A stretch of DNA of 27,147 nt, from positions 1-27,147 of the forward strand of contig JAZSDZ010000016.1 of the NCBI GenBank assembly GCA_045531435.1, written 5' to 3'. Source of the DNA: Fimenecus sp045531435 (GTDB taxonomy: Bacteria; Bacillota; Clostridia; Oscillospirales; Acutalibacteraceae). The position numbers and the translations under genes are program-made. The notes under the pieces are model-generated. The model searched no databases. It worked only from the letters and a program-made list of their open reading frames with translations, and was not told the origin of the DNA. This document shows, one piece after another, positions 14,946 through 22,881 of this stretch. Position 1 is the first letter of the stretch; each line of letters begins with the position of its first letter.

Positions 14946-15363
14946 GCTTTATGAGTTGTAAAAGTCTGTTCAATATGCTGTAAAATTGCTCTCTATGCCT
15001 TTATAGAATGTTTTTAAGGAATTTTAGTATAGTTTCATGCTTGTAATGAATGAAACATTGTAAGAGTCATTCAAGGAGAATGTTATAGTGTTTATGTTTG
15101 AATGCATAAAATTGTGTTCGGTAGGTCATTCTGAAGGTCGCGAAGAATCTCTACCGAGGCGGTATGTCAACCAATAGAGATTCTTCGTTGTTATCAGTCC
15201 TCAGAATGACATTTCTATTATAGTGCTATATTTTATGACAACGCAGGTGTGGAAGCCTGACACAACGCGATTGTTCATTTATTCTGCGTTTTGCATTTTG
15301 CGCTTATCTCTATAAACTCCGATTTATTGTTTGAAAATAAGGGGAACAAATTCAAAAAAACTG
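14946..15363. other. Non-coding interval between the surface locus and infC
   Basis: It contains a short inverted repeat GTTTCAT/ATGAAAC (15032-15038 and 15050-15056), the palindromic element at 15125-15210, and a weak long-range pairing AACGCAG (15240-15246) with CTGCGTT (15284-15290) that is followed by TTTTGCATTTTG. No convincing gene is present. The only ORF with a ribosome binding site is a 29-codon frame at 15088-15177 that runs into the palindrome. Confidence 0.6.
15125..15210. repeat. Palindromic intergenic repeat element (86 bp)
   Basis: The outer arms are GTCATTCTGAAGG (15125-15137) and CCTCAGAATGAC (15199-15210), which pair with one bulged base. The inner arms CGAAGAATCTCTA (15141-15153) and TAGAGATTCTTCG (15175-15187) pair perfectly over 13 bases. 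The middle is a 21-base loop. The words GTCATTCTGA and GAAGAATCTC in this arrangement are typical of widespread intergenic palindromes in many bacterial genomes. It lacks a T-run, so it is not a simple terminator. Confidence 0.8.
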
Positions 15364-15391
15364 TTGACAAAAGGATAAATTGTGTTATAAT
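15364..15391 (+). promoter_or_regulatory. Promoter of the infC-rpmI-rplT operon
   Basis: TTGACA (15364-15369), 16-base spacer, TATAAT (15386-15391). The start would be near 15398, leaving about 150 bases of leader before the infC start codon. Confidence 0.88.
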
Positions 15392-15397
15392 AACTAA

Positions 15398-15536
15398 GCA
15401 AAATAAAGTAGAGCAGTTAAATTTTGTTCTCACCTTTCGGTAATCGGGCTGAATGGTCAATACATTTTCTTTTATCAAAAGATTGATTTGTATTGTGGTG
15501 GACAGAATTTCTCTGTCCACTTTTTAATTTTCAAAA
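15398..15536 (+). promoter_or_regulatory. infC operon leader, L20-type autoregulatory leader
   Basis: The leader of about 140 bases contains a pairing CAATACA (15458-15464) with TGTATTG (15489-15495), directly followed by an intrinsic terminator, all ahead of infC. In Firmicutes this operon is usually controlled by binding of ribosomal protein L20 to its leader. The position and the terminator fit that, but I cannot verify the L20-binding fold by eye. Confidence 0.55.
15498..15530 (+). terminator. Attenuator terminator in the infC leader
   Basis: GTGGACAGA (15498-15506), 5-base loop, TCTGTCCAC (15512-15520), then TTTTTAATTT. A perfect 9-pair stem with a T-run, ending just before the infC ribosome binding site. 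Transcription of infC requires read-through, hence a regulatory role. Confidence 0.85.
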
Positions 15537-15550
15537 AGAGGTGTTTATTT

Positions 15551-16069
15551 ATCAGTACTAAAGAATTGCAAATCAATGAAGAAATCCGTGACAAGGAAGT
15601 CAGAGTTATTACTGACAACGGTGAACAGCTTGGCATTATGTCAGCTAAAGATGCTTTTAAAGAGGCTGAAAAACGCAGTCTTGACCTTGTAAAAATTGCC
15701 CCTAACGCTCAACCACCTGTTTGTAAGATTATGGACTATGGTAAGTATTGTTTTGATAAGGCAAAGAAAGAAAAGGAAGCTAAGAAAAATCAGAAGGTTA
15801 TTGAAACTAAAGAAATCAGACTTTCTGTCAACATTGATACGCATGACTTTGATACAAAGGTAAATCATGCTCTCAAGTTCCTCAAGTCAGGTAACAAAGT
15901 AAAGGTTTCAATCCGTTTCAGAGGTCGTGAAATGGCTCACACTCATCTCGGTAATGGTATTATGGAACGCTTTGCAGCTGCTGTTGAGGAGTTAGGCACA
16001 GTTGACAAACCTGCAAAACTTGAAGGTCGTCAGATGCTTATGTTCTTGTCCCCAAAGGGTACAAAGTAA
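15551..16069 (+). CDS. infC: Translation initiation factor IF-3
   Basis: The protein has 172 residues if started at ATC 15551, which follows AGAGGTG (15537-15543) at 7 bases and gives (M)STKELQINEEIRDKEVRV, the normal IF-3 N-terminus. No in-frame ATG, GTG or TTG lies at a sensible place; the in-frame TTG at 15488 is inside the leader terminator. IF-3 genes are known for AUU/AUC-type starts that the factor itself discriminates against, giving autoregulation. Further motifs: LDLVKIAPNAQPPVCKIMDYG, the Lys-rich linker helix, and the C-terminal domain with IRFRGREMAH and GRQMLMFLSPK. IF-3 binds the 30S subunit, prevents premature 50S joining and checks start-codon pairing. Confidence 0.95.
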   Translation: MSTKELQINEEIRDKEVRVITDNGEQLGIMSAKDAFKEAEKRSLDLVKIAPNAQPPVCKIMDYGKYCFDKAKKEKEAKKNQKVIETKEIRLSVNIDTHDFDTKVNHALKFLKSGNKVKVSIRFRGREMAHTHLGNGIMERFAAAVEELGTVDKPAKLEGRQMLMFLSPKGTK

Positions 16070-16100
16070 AACAGGAATTTATAATTAGGAGGATATTATT

Positions 16101-16298
16101 ATGCCAAAGATTAAAACACATAGCGGAGCAAAGAAAAGATTCAAGCTTTCAAAGAATGGCAAGCCAATCAGAGCACACGCTAACAAGTCTCACATCTTGA
16201 CAAAGAAGAGCACAAAGAGAAAAAGAGGACTTCGTCAGACAGCTGTTGCTGATAAGACAAATACAGCACAGATTAAGCGTCTTATTCCTTATAAATAA
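16101..16298 (+). CDS. rpmI: 50S ribosomal protein L35
   Basis: A 65-residue, very basic protein. It begins MPKIKTHSGAKKRFKLSKNG, the standard bL35 N-terminus, and contains SHILTKKSTKRKRGLR. AGGAGG lies 10 bases before the ATG. It sits 31 bases after infC and ahead of rplT, the classical operon order. It assembles into the 50S subunit. Length and sequence are normal. Confidence 0.97.
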   Translation: MPKIKTHSGAKKRFKLSKNGKPIRAHANKSHILTKKSTKRKRGLRQTAVADKTNTAQIKRLIPYK

Positions 16299-16349
16299 TC
16301 GAAGCGTGAAAACGCACAAATGTATCTATTCAATCGGAGGTAAAGAGAA

Positions 16350-16706
16350 ATGGCACGTGTTAAAGGTGCGATGATGACTCGCAAAAGAAGAAATAAAGTA
16401 TTAAAGCTTGCTAAGGGCTACTATGGTTCAAAGAGCAAACTTTTCAGAACTGCTAAGCAGGCAGTTATGAAGAGTGGTAACTATGCATACATCGGCAGAA
16501 AGCAGAAGAAACGTGATTTCAGAAAGCTCTGGATTACAAGAATTTCAGCTGCTTGTAAGATGAACGGTATGAACTACTCAACATTCATCAACGGTCTTAA
16601 AAAGGCTGGTATTGACCTTAACAGAAAGATGCTTTCAGAGATTGCTATTGCTGACCCAGCAGCATTCACAGCTCTCACAGAAAAAGCAAAAGAAGCTCTT
16701 AAATAA
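16350..16706 (+). CDS. rplT: 50S ribosomal protein L20
   Basis: The protein has 118 residues. The start MARVKGAMMTRKRRNKVLKL differs slightly from the common MARVKRGV but is followed by the family pattern AKGYYGSKSKLFRTAKQAVM and DFRKLWITRISAA. L20 binds 23S rRNA early in 50S assembly, and in Firmicutes it represses its own operon through the leader. CGGAGG precedes the ATG. Last gene of the operon, followed by a terminator. Confidence 0.97.
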   Translation: MARVKGAMMTRKRRNKVLKLAKGYYGSKSKLFRTAKQAVMKSGNYAYIGRKQKKRDFRKLWITRISAACKMNGMNYSTFINGLKKAGIDLNRKMLSEIAIADPAAFTALTEKAKEALK

Positions 16707-16712
16707 TGATTT

Positions 16713-16747
16713 AACCACGCCGAGAAAAATTCTCGCGCGTGGTTTTT
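16713..16747 (+). terminator. Intrinsic terminator after rplT
   Basis: AACCACGC-CGAGA pairs with TCTCG-CGCGTGGTT around the loop near 16727, with a small bulge, followed by TTTTTCC. A strong GC-rich stem directly after the rplT stop. Confidence 0.88.
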
Positions 16748-16761
16748 CCGTTTTATAAATT

Positions 16762-17544
16762 ATGTTTGATATTGTAATAAATGCAAAAAATAACCCGAAA
16801 ATTAAAGAAGTAAAATCACTTCTCACATCATCAAAGGACAGAAAAAACAGCGGACTTTTCGTAGTGGAAGGTGTCCGTCTTTGTTGTGATGCCCTTTTGA
16901 GTGGTTGTGAAATAGAAACCGTTTTTTGTACTGAAAACTGTACTGAAAAGTACAGTGATGAGATTACCACCTTGAAAAATGGTTGTAAAAACTTTTACGG
17001 TGTAAGTGCTGATGTGCTGAAAAACATAAGCGATACTGTAACACCACAAGGTGTAGTTTGTACTGTAAAAATGAAACAGAATAGTTTTGAGTATGAAAAA
17101 GGTAAGAAATATATTGCCCTTGATACCGTTCAGAATCCTGACAATTTAGGTGCGATTTCCCGTACTGCTGAAGCACTCGGACTTGACGGAATGGTGATTT
17201 TTGGCGGTTGTGATATTTATAATCCTAAAGCATTGAGAGCATCTATGGGTGCACTTTTCAGACTTCCTGTCTGTATTTGTAAAGATTTGGAGAATGAAGT
17301 CGAAAAGTGTAAAAATTTAGGGCTTGATGTCTATGCAACAGTCCCTGACAGGGATGCAAAAAGTGTTACAACAGTTGATTTTAAAAATGGTGCCATGTGT
17401 ATAATCGGCAACGAGGGTAATGGTGTTTCAAAGGAAATTATAGAAAAATGTAGTGACAGAATCACTATAAAAATGGATGGCAGAGCAGAGTCGTTGAATG
17501 CCAATGCTGCTGCATCTATAATTATGTGGGAAATGGCAAGATGA
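16762..17544 (+). CDS. TrmH/SpoU-family RNA 2'-O-methyltransferase
   Basis: The protein has 260 residues. An N-terminal substrate-binding region carries GLFVVEGVRL (31-40). The SPOUT catalytic domain shows motif 1 NPDNLGAISRTAEALG (125-140), motif 2 CIIGNEGNGVS (213-223) and motif 3 ITIKMDGRAESLNANAA (234-250). These form the knotted SAM site and the Arg/Asn catalytic pair of 2'-O-ribose methyltransferases. It is an RlmB/YsgA-like enzyme; the exact rRNA or tRNA target cannot be decided. The ATG lies only 15 bases after the rplT terminator T-run and has no clear ribosome binding site, so how it is transcribed and translated is unclear. It overlaps dprA by an ATGA junction. Confidence 0.9.
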   Translation: MFDIVINAKNNPKIKEVKSLLTSSKDRKNSGLFVVEGVRLCCDALLSGCEIETVFCTENCTEKYSDEITTLKNGCKNFYGVSADVLKNISDTVTPQGVVCTVKMKQNSFEYEKGKKYIALDTVQNPDNLGAISRTAEALGLDGMVIFGGCDIYNPKALRASMGALFRLPVCICKDLENEVEKCKNLGLDVYATVPDRDAKSVTTVDFKNGAMCIIGNEGNGVSKEIIEKCSDRITIKMDGRAESLNANAAASIIMWEMAR

Positions 17545-18749
17545 ATTACGATTTGTATTGGATTTGGATGGCTTGTGGCTTGGGTGCAGGTGCCGGTTGT
17601 CTTGATTTGATTTCATATTATGAGTGGAATCCATACGAGATTTATGCTTCAAGCTTCAATGAAATTTTTTCTCTTGATGTAATTACAAAGCGTCAGCTGG
17701 AAAAACTTAAGGCATATTCCTTAGAAGATGCTCAAAAAATATATGATACTGTAAAGCAAAAAGGTTGGAAAATTGTCACTCCATCAAGTGAATATTATCC
17801 TGCACAGCTGTTGCAGTTACAGAATCTGCCGTTGGTGCTGTATGTTGACGGTGACGAAACTGTGTTGACAAACGAATTATGCATTTCCATTGTGGGCGCA
17901 AGAAAAGCATCGGATTACGGACAATGTGTGGCTCGTGCTTTGTCGTCGACTATGGCTGAAACAGGTTTCACAATAGTGTCAGGTGGTGCGTTGGGAATTG
18001 ACAGCGCCGCCCATAAAGGAGCGCTTGATGAAAACGGCACTACAATCTGTGTATTGGGCTGTGGTCTTGGCACAAATTACCTTATGGAAAATGAGCCATT
18101 AAGACGAGAAATCGTGAACAATGGTGCATTGATAACGGAGTTCCCACCGTATGCACCTGCAAACAAAACAACTTTTCCCTTGAGAAACAGAATTATTTCA
18201 GGAATTTCTCTTGGTACAGTGGTTGTTGAGGCAAGTGAGAGAAGTGGCTCACTTATAACTGCAAGACTTGCACTTGAGCAGGGTAAGGATGTTTTTGCTG
18301 TGCCGGGTGACTTGGTAAGCTCATCCTTTTTAGGTACAAATAACCTTATCCGTAACGGTGCGACACCTGTTTTTTCACCAAACGATGTTCTTGAATCATA
18401 TTATTCAAGATTTTTTGAAAAATTGGGCAATATAAAACCATTTCCAAATGATGAGATATTGAGAAGAACTCAGAAATATCTCACAAAACAACAAGAAAAT
18501 AAAAAGCTACAGGTTGTTGAACAAAAAAAACAACCTCAAAAAGAAGTGAGCGTTAAAAAAGATGCTCCCACTTACTTGACAGATACGGCTCAAAGGGTCT
18601 ATGATTTTTTAGACACAGAACCAAAGCATATTGATGAAATAATCAATGGCTGCGGACTCAGTACAGATAAAATTCTGTCAGCAGTAACTGAGCTTGAGAT
18701 TTATGGTCTTGTGGAGCAATTAAGTGGCAGAAGATATAAAGTTAATTAA
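17541..18749 (+). CDS. dprA: DNA processing protein DprA (Smf)
   Basis: The protein has 402 residues from ATG 17541, which overlaps the previous stop (ATGA). A GTG at 17526 is in frame but less likely. The Rossmann-fold DprA core shows SIVGARKASDYG (116-127), IVSGGALGIDSAAH (145-158), FPLRNRIISG (212-221) and SGSLITARLALEQGKDVFAV (235-254). A charged linker (about 310-342) leads to a C-terminal winged helix (345-402, IDEIINGCGLST). DprA binds incoming single-stranded DNA and loads RecA during transformation. It is also found in species not known to be competent. The position before topA is the usual Firmicutes order. Confidence 0.95.
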   Translation: MNYDLYWIWMACGLGAGAGCLDLISYYEWNPYEIYASSFNEIFSLDVITKRQLEKLKAYSLEDAQKIYDTVKQKGWKIVTPSSEYYPAQLLQLQNLPLVLYVDGDETVLTNELCISIVGARKASDYGQCVARALSSTMAETGFTIVSGGALGIDSAAHKGALDENGTTICVLGCGLGTNYLMENEPLRREIVNNGALITEFPPYAPANKTTFPLRNRIISGISLGTVVVEASERSGSLITARLALEQGKDVFAVPGDLVSSSFLGTNNLIRNGATPVFSPNDVLESYYSRFFEKLGNIKPFPNDEILRRTQKYLTKQQENKKLQVVEQKKQPQKEVSVKKDAPTYLTDTAQRVYDFLDTEPKHIDEIINGCGLSTDKILSAVTELEIYGLVEQLSGRRYKVN

Positions 18750-18774
18750 AGAATTTAATTTAGGATGATGATAT

Positions 18775-20898
18775 ATGTCAAAACTTGTTATTGTTGAGTC
18801 GCCTTCAAAGGCAAAAAGCATTCAAAAATATTTAGGTAAGGACTACACAGTTGTGTCTTCAAAGGGGCACATCCGTGATTTACCAGCTGCAAAATTAAGT
18901 GTTGATGTAAAAAATGATTTTGCACCTAAATATGCTGTTATCAAAGGTAAAGAAAAATTAGTCAAGGAACTTAAAGAACTTGCGAATAAGTCAGAAGCAG
19001 TTATTCTCGCAGCCGACCCTGACCGTGAGGGAGAGGCTATTTCATGGCATCTTGCAACACTTCTTGAACTTGATATGAACGATAATAATCGTGTGAAATT
19101 CAACGAAATTAATAAGACAAGCGTTGTGAAGGGAATAGAGCACCCTGAAAAAATCGACTTGGATTTAGTAAACTCACAACAAGCTCGTCGTATCCTTGAC
19201 AGACTTGTTGGTTATACACTCAGTCCGTTCATTTCACAAAAAATCCGTCGCGGTCTTTCTGCAGGACGAGTTCAGTCAGTTGCAGTAAGACTTGTTGTTG
19301 ACCGTGAAAATGAAATCAGAGCATTTAATCCTGAAGAATACTGGACTCTTGATGCAAAAATGCTTGCACCATCATCAAAAAAGGCTTTCAAAGCACAGTT
19401 TACAGGTGATGAAACAGGCAAGGTGAAGATTACGAATAAAGAGCAGAGTGATATGTACCTTGCTCGTCTTGAGGGTGCAGAATATACTGCAAATTCAGTT
19501 AAAAAAGGTGTTCGCCGTCGTCAACCTGCACCTCCGTTCACAACTTCAACAATGCAACAGGAAGCATCCCGTAAGCTTAATTTTCAGGCAAGAAAAACAA
19601 TGAAGGTTGCTCAGGAACTTTATGAAGGCGTTGAGATTACGGGCTTTGGCTCAGTGGGTCTTATCACTTATATGAGAACTGACTCTCTTCGTATTTCTGA
19701 AGAATCAAGAGCAGCAGCAAACGAATATATCAAAAACACCTATGGTGAAGAATATCTTCCTGAAAAACCAAGATATTTCAAGACAAAGGCTAATGCTCAG
19801 GATGGTCACGAAGCAATCCGTCCTACCATGATGGATATTACTCCTGAAATAGCAAAATCAAGCCTTACTAATGACCAGTATAAGCTTTATAATCTTATCT
19901 GGAAACGATTTGTGGCTTCCTTGATGGCAAACTGTGTTCAGGATACAGTTAAGGCAGAAATCACAGGTGCAAACGAGCAGGACAAGGCAAACGGTAAGTT
20001 TGTAACATTTGTTGCAAACGGATATTCAGTTCGTTTTGACGGTTACACATGCCTTTATGAAACAGGCTCTGATGAAGATGAGGAAGAAGAAGGAAAGCTT
20101 CCTAAAATCAATGAAGGTGATGCAATTAAAATGAAAGAGTTGATTGGAAATCAGCACTTCACACAGCCACCGGCAAGATACACAGAAGCATCTCTTATCA
20201 AAGCACTTGAAGAAACCGGTGTTGGTCGTCCATCAACTTATGCATCAATTATTTCAACAATTACACAGAGAGAATATGTTGTCCGTGAGCAGAAGCAGTT
20301 AAAACCAACTGAATTAGGTGAGGCAATAACATCACTTCTTAAAGATAAATTTGCAAAAATTGTTAATGTAAAATTTACAGCAGGCATGGAATCGCAGCTT
20401 GATATGGTTGAAAGCGGTGAAATCGACTATATAAAAATGCTTCACGAGTTTTATGATGACTTTGTTGCAACTGTTGACAAGGCAAAGGCAGAAATGCAGG
20501 GCCAGAAGATTAAACTCAAGGAAGATGAAACTGACATCAAATGCGAAAAATGTGGCAGAAATATGGTTGTTAAGTCAGGTCGTTTCGGTAAATTCCTTGC
20601 TTGTCCGGGATATCCTGAATGTAAAAATACAAAGCCATTAGTAGTTGAAACAAAGGCAACCTGCCCTATTTGTGGCGGTAAGGTTATTGAAAAGAAATCA
20701 AAGAAGGGCTACGCTTTCTATGGTTGCGGAAATTATCCTGAATGTAACTTTATGACTTGGGATAAGCCAACTGATGACCTTTGTCCACAGTGTGGTAAGT
20801 CACTTTTCAAGAGAAAAGGTGGAATTGTGGCTTGTCTTGATGAAGGCTGTGGCTTTGAGAAAAAGGCAGAGCGTAAAAGAAAGGCTAAAGAAGAATGA
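18775..20898 (+). CDS. topA: DNA topoisomerase I
   Basis: The protein has 707 residues, with AGGATGATG before the ATG. The Toprim domain begins LVIVESPSKAKSI (E8) and carries the metal site ADPDREGEA (D81, D83, E85). The catalytic tyrosine is Y299 in GLITYMRTDS. HEAIRPT and GVGRPSTYASI follow. At the C-terminus are three C4 zinc ribbons starting at C590 (CEKCGR, CPGYPEC), C630 (CPICGG, CGNYPEC) and C670 (CPQCGK). Type IA enzyme that relaxes negative supercoils behind transcription. Length and zinc-finger number are normal for Firmicutes. It overlaps trmFO by an ATGA junction. Confidence 0.98.
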   Translation: MSKLVIVESPSKAKSIQKYLGKDYTVVSSKGHIRDLPAAKLSVDVKNDFAPKYAVIKGKEKLVKELKELANKSEAVILAADPDREGEAISWHLATLLELDMNDNNRVKFNEINKTSVVKGIEHPEKIDLDLVNSQQARRILDRLVGYTLSPFISQKIRRGLSAGRVQSVAVRLVVDRENEIRAFNPEEYWTLDAKMLAPSSKKAFKAQFTGDETGKVKITNKEQSDMYLARLEGAEYTANSVKKGVRRRQPAPPFTTSTMQQEASRKLNFQARKTMKVAQELYEGVEITGFGSVGLITYMRTDSLRISEESRAAANEYIKNTYGEEYLPEKPRYFKTKANAQDGHEAIRPTMMDITPEIAKSSLTNDQYKLYNLIWKRFVASLMANCVQDTVKAEITGANEQDKANGKFVTFVANGYSVRFDGYTCLYETGSDEDEEEEGKLPKINEGDAIKMKELIGNQHFTQPPARYTEASLIKALEETGVGRPSTYASIISTITQREYVVREQKQLKPTELGEAITSLLKDKFAKIVNVKFTAGMESQLDMVESGEIDYIKMLHEFYDDFVATVDKAKAEMQGQKIKLKEDETDIKCEKCGRNMVVKSGRFGKFLACPGYPECKNTKPLVVETKATCPICGGKVIEKKSKKGYAFYGCGNYPECNFMTWDKPTDDLCPQCGKSLFKRKGGIVACLDEGCGFEKKAERKRKAKEE

Positions 20899-22223
20899 GA
20901 GTAGCTGTTATTGGTGGTGGCCTTGCAGGTGTTGAATGTGCGAAGGCTCTTTCACGAAATGGGATAACGGTTGACTTGTATGAAATGAAACCACATAAAA
21001 AATCTCCTGCTCATAAGCTTGATACTTTTGCCGAGCTTGTCTGCTCAAATTCCTTAAAGGCAGAAAGACTTAATTCTGCAGCAGGACTTCTGAAGCACGA
21101 AATGGCGTATTTAGGCTCAATTTGTGTCGAAACTGCATATGAGTGTAGGGTTGAGGCAGGTGGTGCACTTGCAGTTGACCGTCTTCTGTTTTCAGAGATT
21201 ATTACTGAAAAAATCAGAAATGATGAAAATATAAATATTATCGAAAAGGAAGTCGTTGAGCTTCCACAGGGGTATGACGGTACAGTTATTTGTGCAGGTC
21301 CGTTGGCGAGTGACTCACTTTCTGAAACTATCCGTCAGATGTGTGGTAACGGACTTTCTTTCTATGATGCGGCAGCACCTATTGTTAGTGCTGAAAGCAT
21401 TGATATGGAATGTGCTTTCACTCAGTCACGATATGACCGTGGTGGTGAGGCTGACTATATTAACTGCCCTATGAATAAAGAGGAATATGAAGCATTTTAT
21501 GATGCAATTATAAACGCAGAAAGTGCCGATGTTCACTCTTTTGATAAACGAAAAGATGTTTATGAAGGCTGTATGCCTATTGAGGTTCTGGCATCCCGTG
21601 GTAAGGATACTATGAGATATGGTCCACTCAAGCCTGTGGGACTTACTGACCCTCGCACAGGACACAGACCTTGGGCAAATCTTCAGCTTCGCAAGGAAAA
21701 TAAAGATGGTACAATGTACAACCTTGTGGGATTCCAGACGAATCTTAAATTCCCGGAGCAAAAACGAGTTTTCAGTATGTTCCCTGCCCTTAAAAATGCC
21801 GAATTTTTAAGATATGGTGTTATGCATAGAAACACATTTATTGATTCTCCACGACTTCTTAACGGCGATTACAGTTTAAGAAGTAATCCGTTTATTTTCT
21901 TCGGTGGACAGATTACAGGTGTTGAAGGGTATATGGAATCTGCTGCAAGTGGTATGATGGCAGGAATTAACCTTGCACGACGACTTAAAGGTGATGAAAC
22001 TGTTGTTTTACCACAGGACACAATGATTGGTGCTTTAAGCCGATACATAAGTGACGAGTCTGTTAAGAATTTTCAGCCAATGGGTGCAAATTTTGGTGTT
22101 TTACCACCTTTGGATGAGAAAATCAGAGATAAGCAAGAGAGATATATGCAGTTAGCCCAGAGGGGTATGAACTCTCTTAAAGAATTTGCAAATAATAACA
22201 ATTTAGGTGACGAAAATGACTGA
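20895..22223 (+). CDS. trmFO: Folate-dependent tRNA (m5U54) methyltransferase TrmFO
   Basis: The protein has 442 residues. The N-terminal FAD-binding loop is VIGGGLAGVECA (5-16). Two functionally important Cys contexts are kept: ELVCSNSLKAE (C50) and EGCMPIE (C226). LKPVGLTDPRTG and FFGGQITGVEGYMESAASG are further family signatures. It methylates U54 in the T-loop of tRNAs using methylene-tetrahydrofolate and FADH2, in place of the SAM-dependent TrmA. The ribosome binding site lies inside the end of topA. The gene ends with an 8-base overlap with rnc. Confidence 0.97.
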   Translation: MRVAVIGGGLAGVECAKALSRNGITVDLYEMKPHKKSPAHKLDTFAELVCSNSLKAERLNSAAGLLKHEMAYLGSICVETAYECRVEAGGALAVDRLLFSEIITEKIRNDENINIIEKEVVELPQGYDGTVICAGPLASDSLSETIRQMCGNGLSFYDAAAPIVSAESIDMECAFTQSRYDRGGEADYINCPMNKEEYEAFYDAIINAESADVHSFDKRKDVYEGCMPIEVLASRGKDTMRYGPLKPVGLTDPRTGHRPWANLQLRKENKDGTMYNLVGFQTNLKFPEQKRVFSMFPALKNAEFLRYGVMHRNTFIDSPRLLNGDYSLRSNPFIFFGGQITGVEGYMESAASGMMAGINLARRLKGDETVVLPQDTMIGALSRYISDESVKNFQPMGANFGVLPPLDEKIRDKQERYMQLAQRGMNSLKEFANNNNLGDEND

Positions 22224-22881
22224 TTTTGAAAAGAAAATCGGATATGAATTTAAAGACAAGGCTTTGCTTAAAAGAGCATTGACTCATTCATCCTACGCCA
22301 ACGAAAAGGGTACAGGACTTGACAACGAAAGACTTGAATTTTTAGGTGACTCAGTTTTAGGATTTATTACTGCAGAGTACCTTTTTGAGCATTACAAAAA
22401 CAAACAGGAAGGTGAACTCACAAAAAAACGCGCGTATGCAGTTTGTGAGAAAACACTTTTTGAATATGCAGAAAAAATTCAGCTGGGTGATATGATTCTT
22501 TTAGGAAAAGGTGAAGAGCATACAGGTGGAAGGCATCGTCCGTCAGTTGTGTCAGATGCTTTTGAAGCATTGATTGCGGCTATCTACCTTGACGGTGGAG
22601 TTGAAGAAGCAAAGAAATTTGTTCTTCCATTTATTGAAATTTCATCAGAAGAAACACCTGTTTTCAAGGATTACAAAAGTACATTACAGGAGGTTTTACA
22701 GCAGAATCCTACTGAAAAATTTGAGTATGTTGTAGTTGGCGAAAGCGGACCTGACCACGACAAGAAATTTGTTGTGGAAATTCATATGAATAGTAATGTA
22801 ATCGGAAAAGGTGTAGGCAGCAGCAAGAAAAAAGCCGAGCAGGAAGCAGCAAAATCTGCTTTGGAGTTAATGGGATTATGA
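22216..22881 (+). CDS. rnc: Ribonuclease III
   Basis: The protein has 221 residues from ATG 22216, which is well placed behind AGGTGA (22205-22210). The GTG at 22207 overlaps that site. The signature NERLEFLGDSVLG (37-49) holds E41 and D45, and SDAFEALIAAIYLDGG (113-128) holds D114 and E117, the metal-binding residues. A double-stranded RNA binding domain fills 151-220 (DYKSTLQEVLQ, then GSSKKKAEQEAAK). It processes rRNA precursors and structured mRNAs. Length is normal. It overlaps the trmFO stop by 8 bases and the next gene by an ATGA junction. Confidence 0.97.
   Translation: MTDFEKKIGYEFKDKALLKRALTHSSYANEKGTGLDNERLEFLGDSVLGFITAEYLFEHYKNKQEGELTKKRAYAVCEKTLFEYAEKIQLGDMILLGKGEEHTGGRHRPSVVSDAFEALIAAIYLDGGVEEAKKFVLPFIEISSEETPVFKDYKSTLQEVLQQNPTEKFEYVVVGESGPDHDKKFVVEIHMNSNVIGKGVGSSKKKAEQEAAKSALELMGL

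Noticed and set aside
15088..15177. 29-codon ORF with AAGGAG upstream, starting GTG
   Set aside because: More than half of it is the palindromic repeat, no motif is visible, and its length is within chance for this DNA.
17526..17540. GTG start for dprA
   Set aside because: The ATG at 17541 forms the usual ATGA coupling with the upstream stop, and the protein begins normally there.
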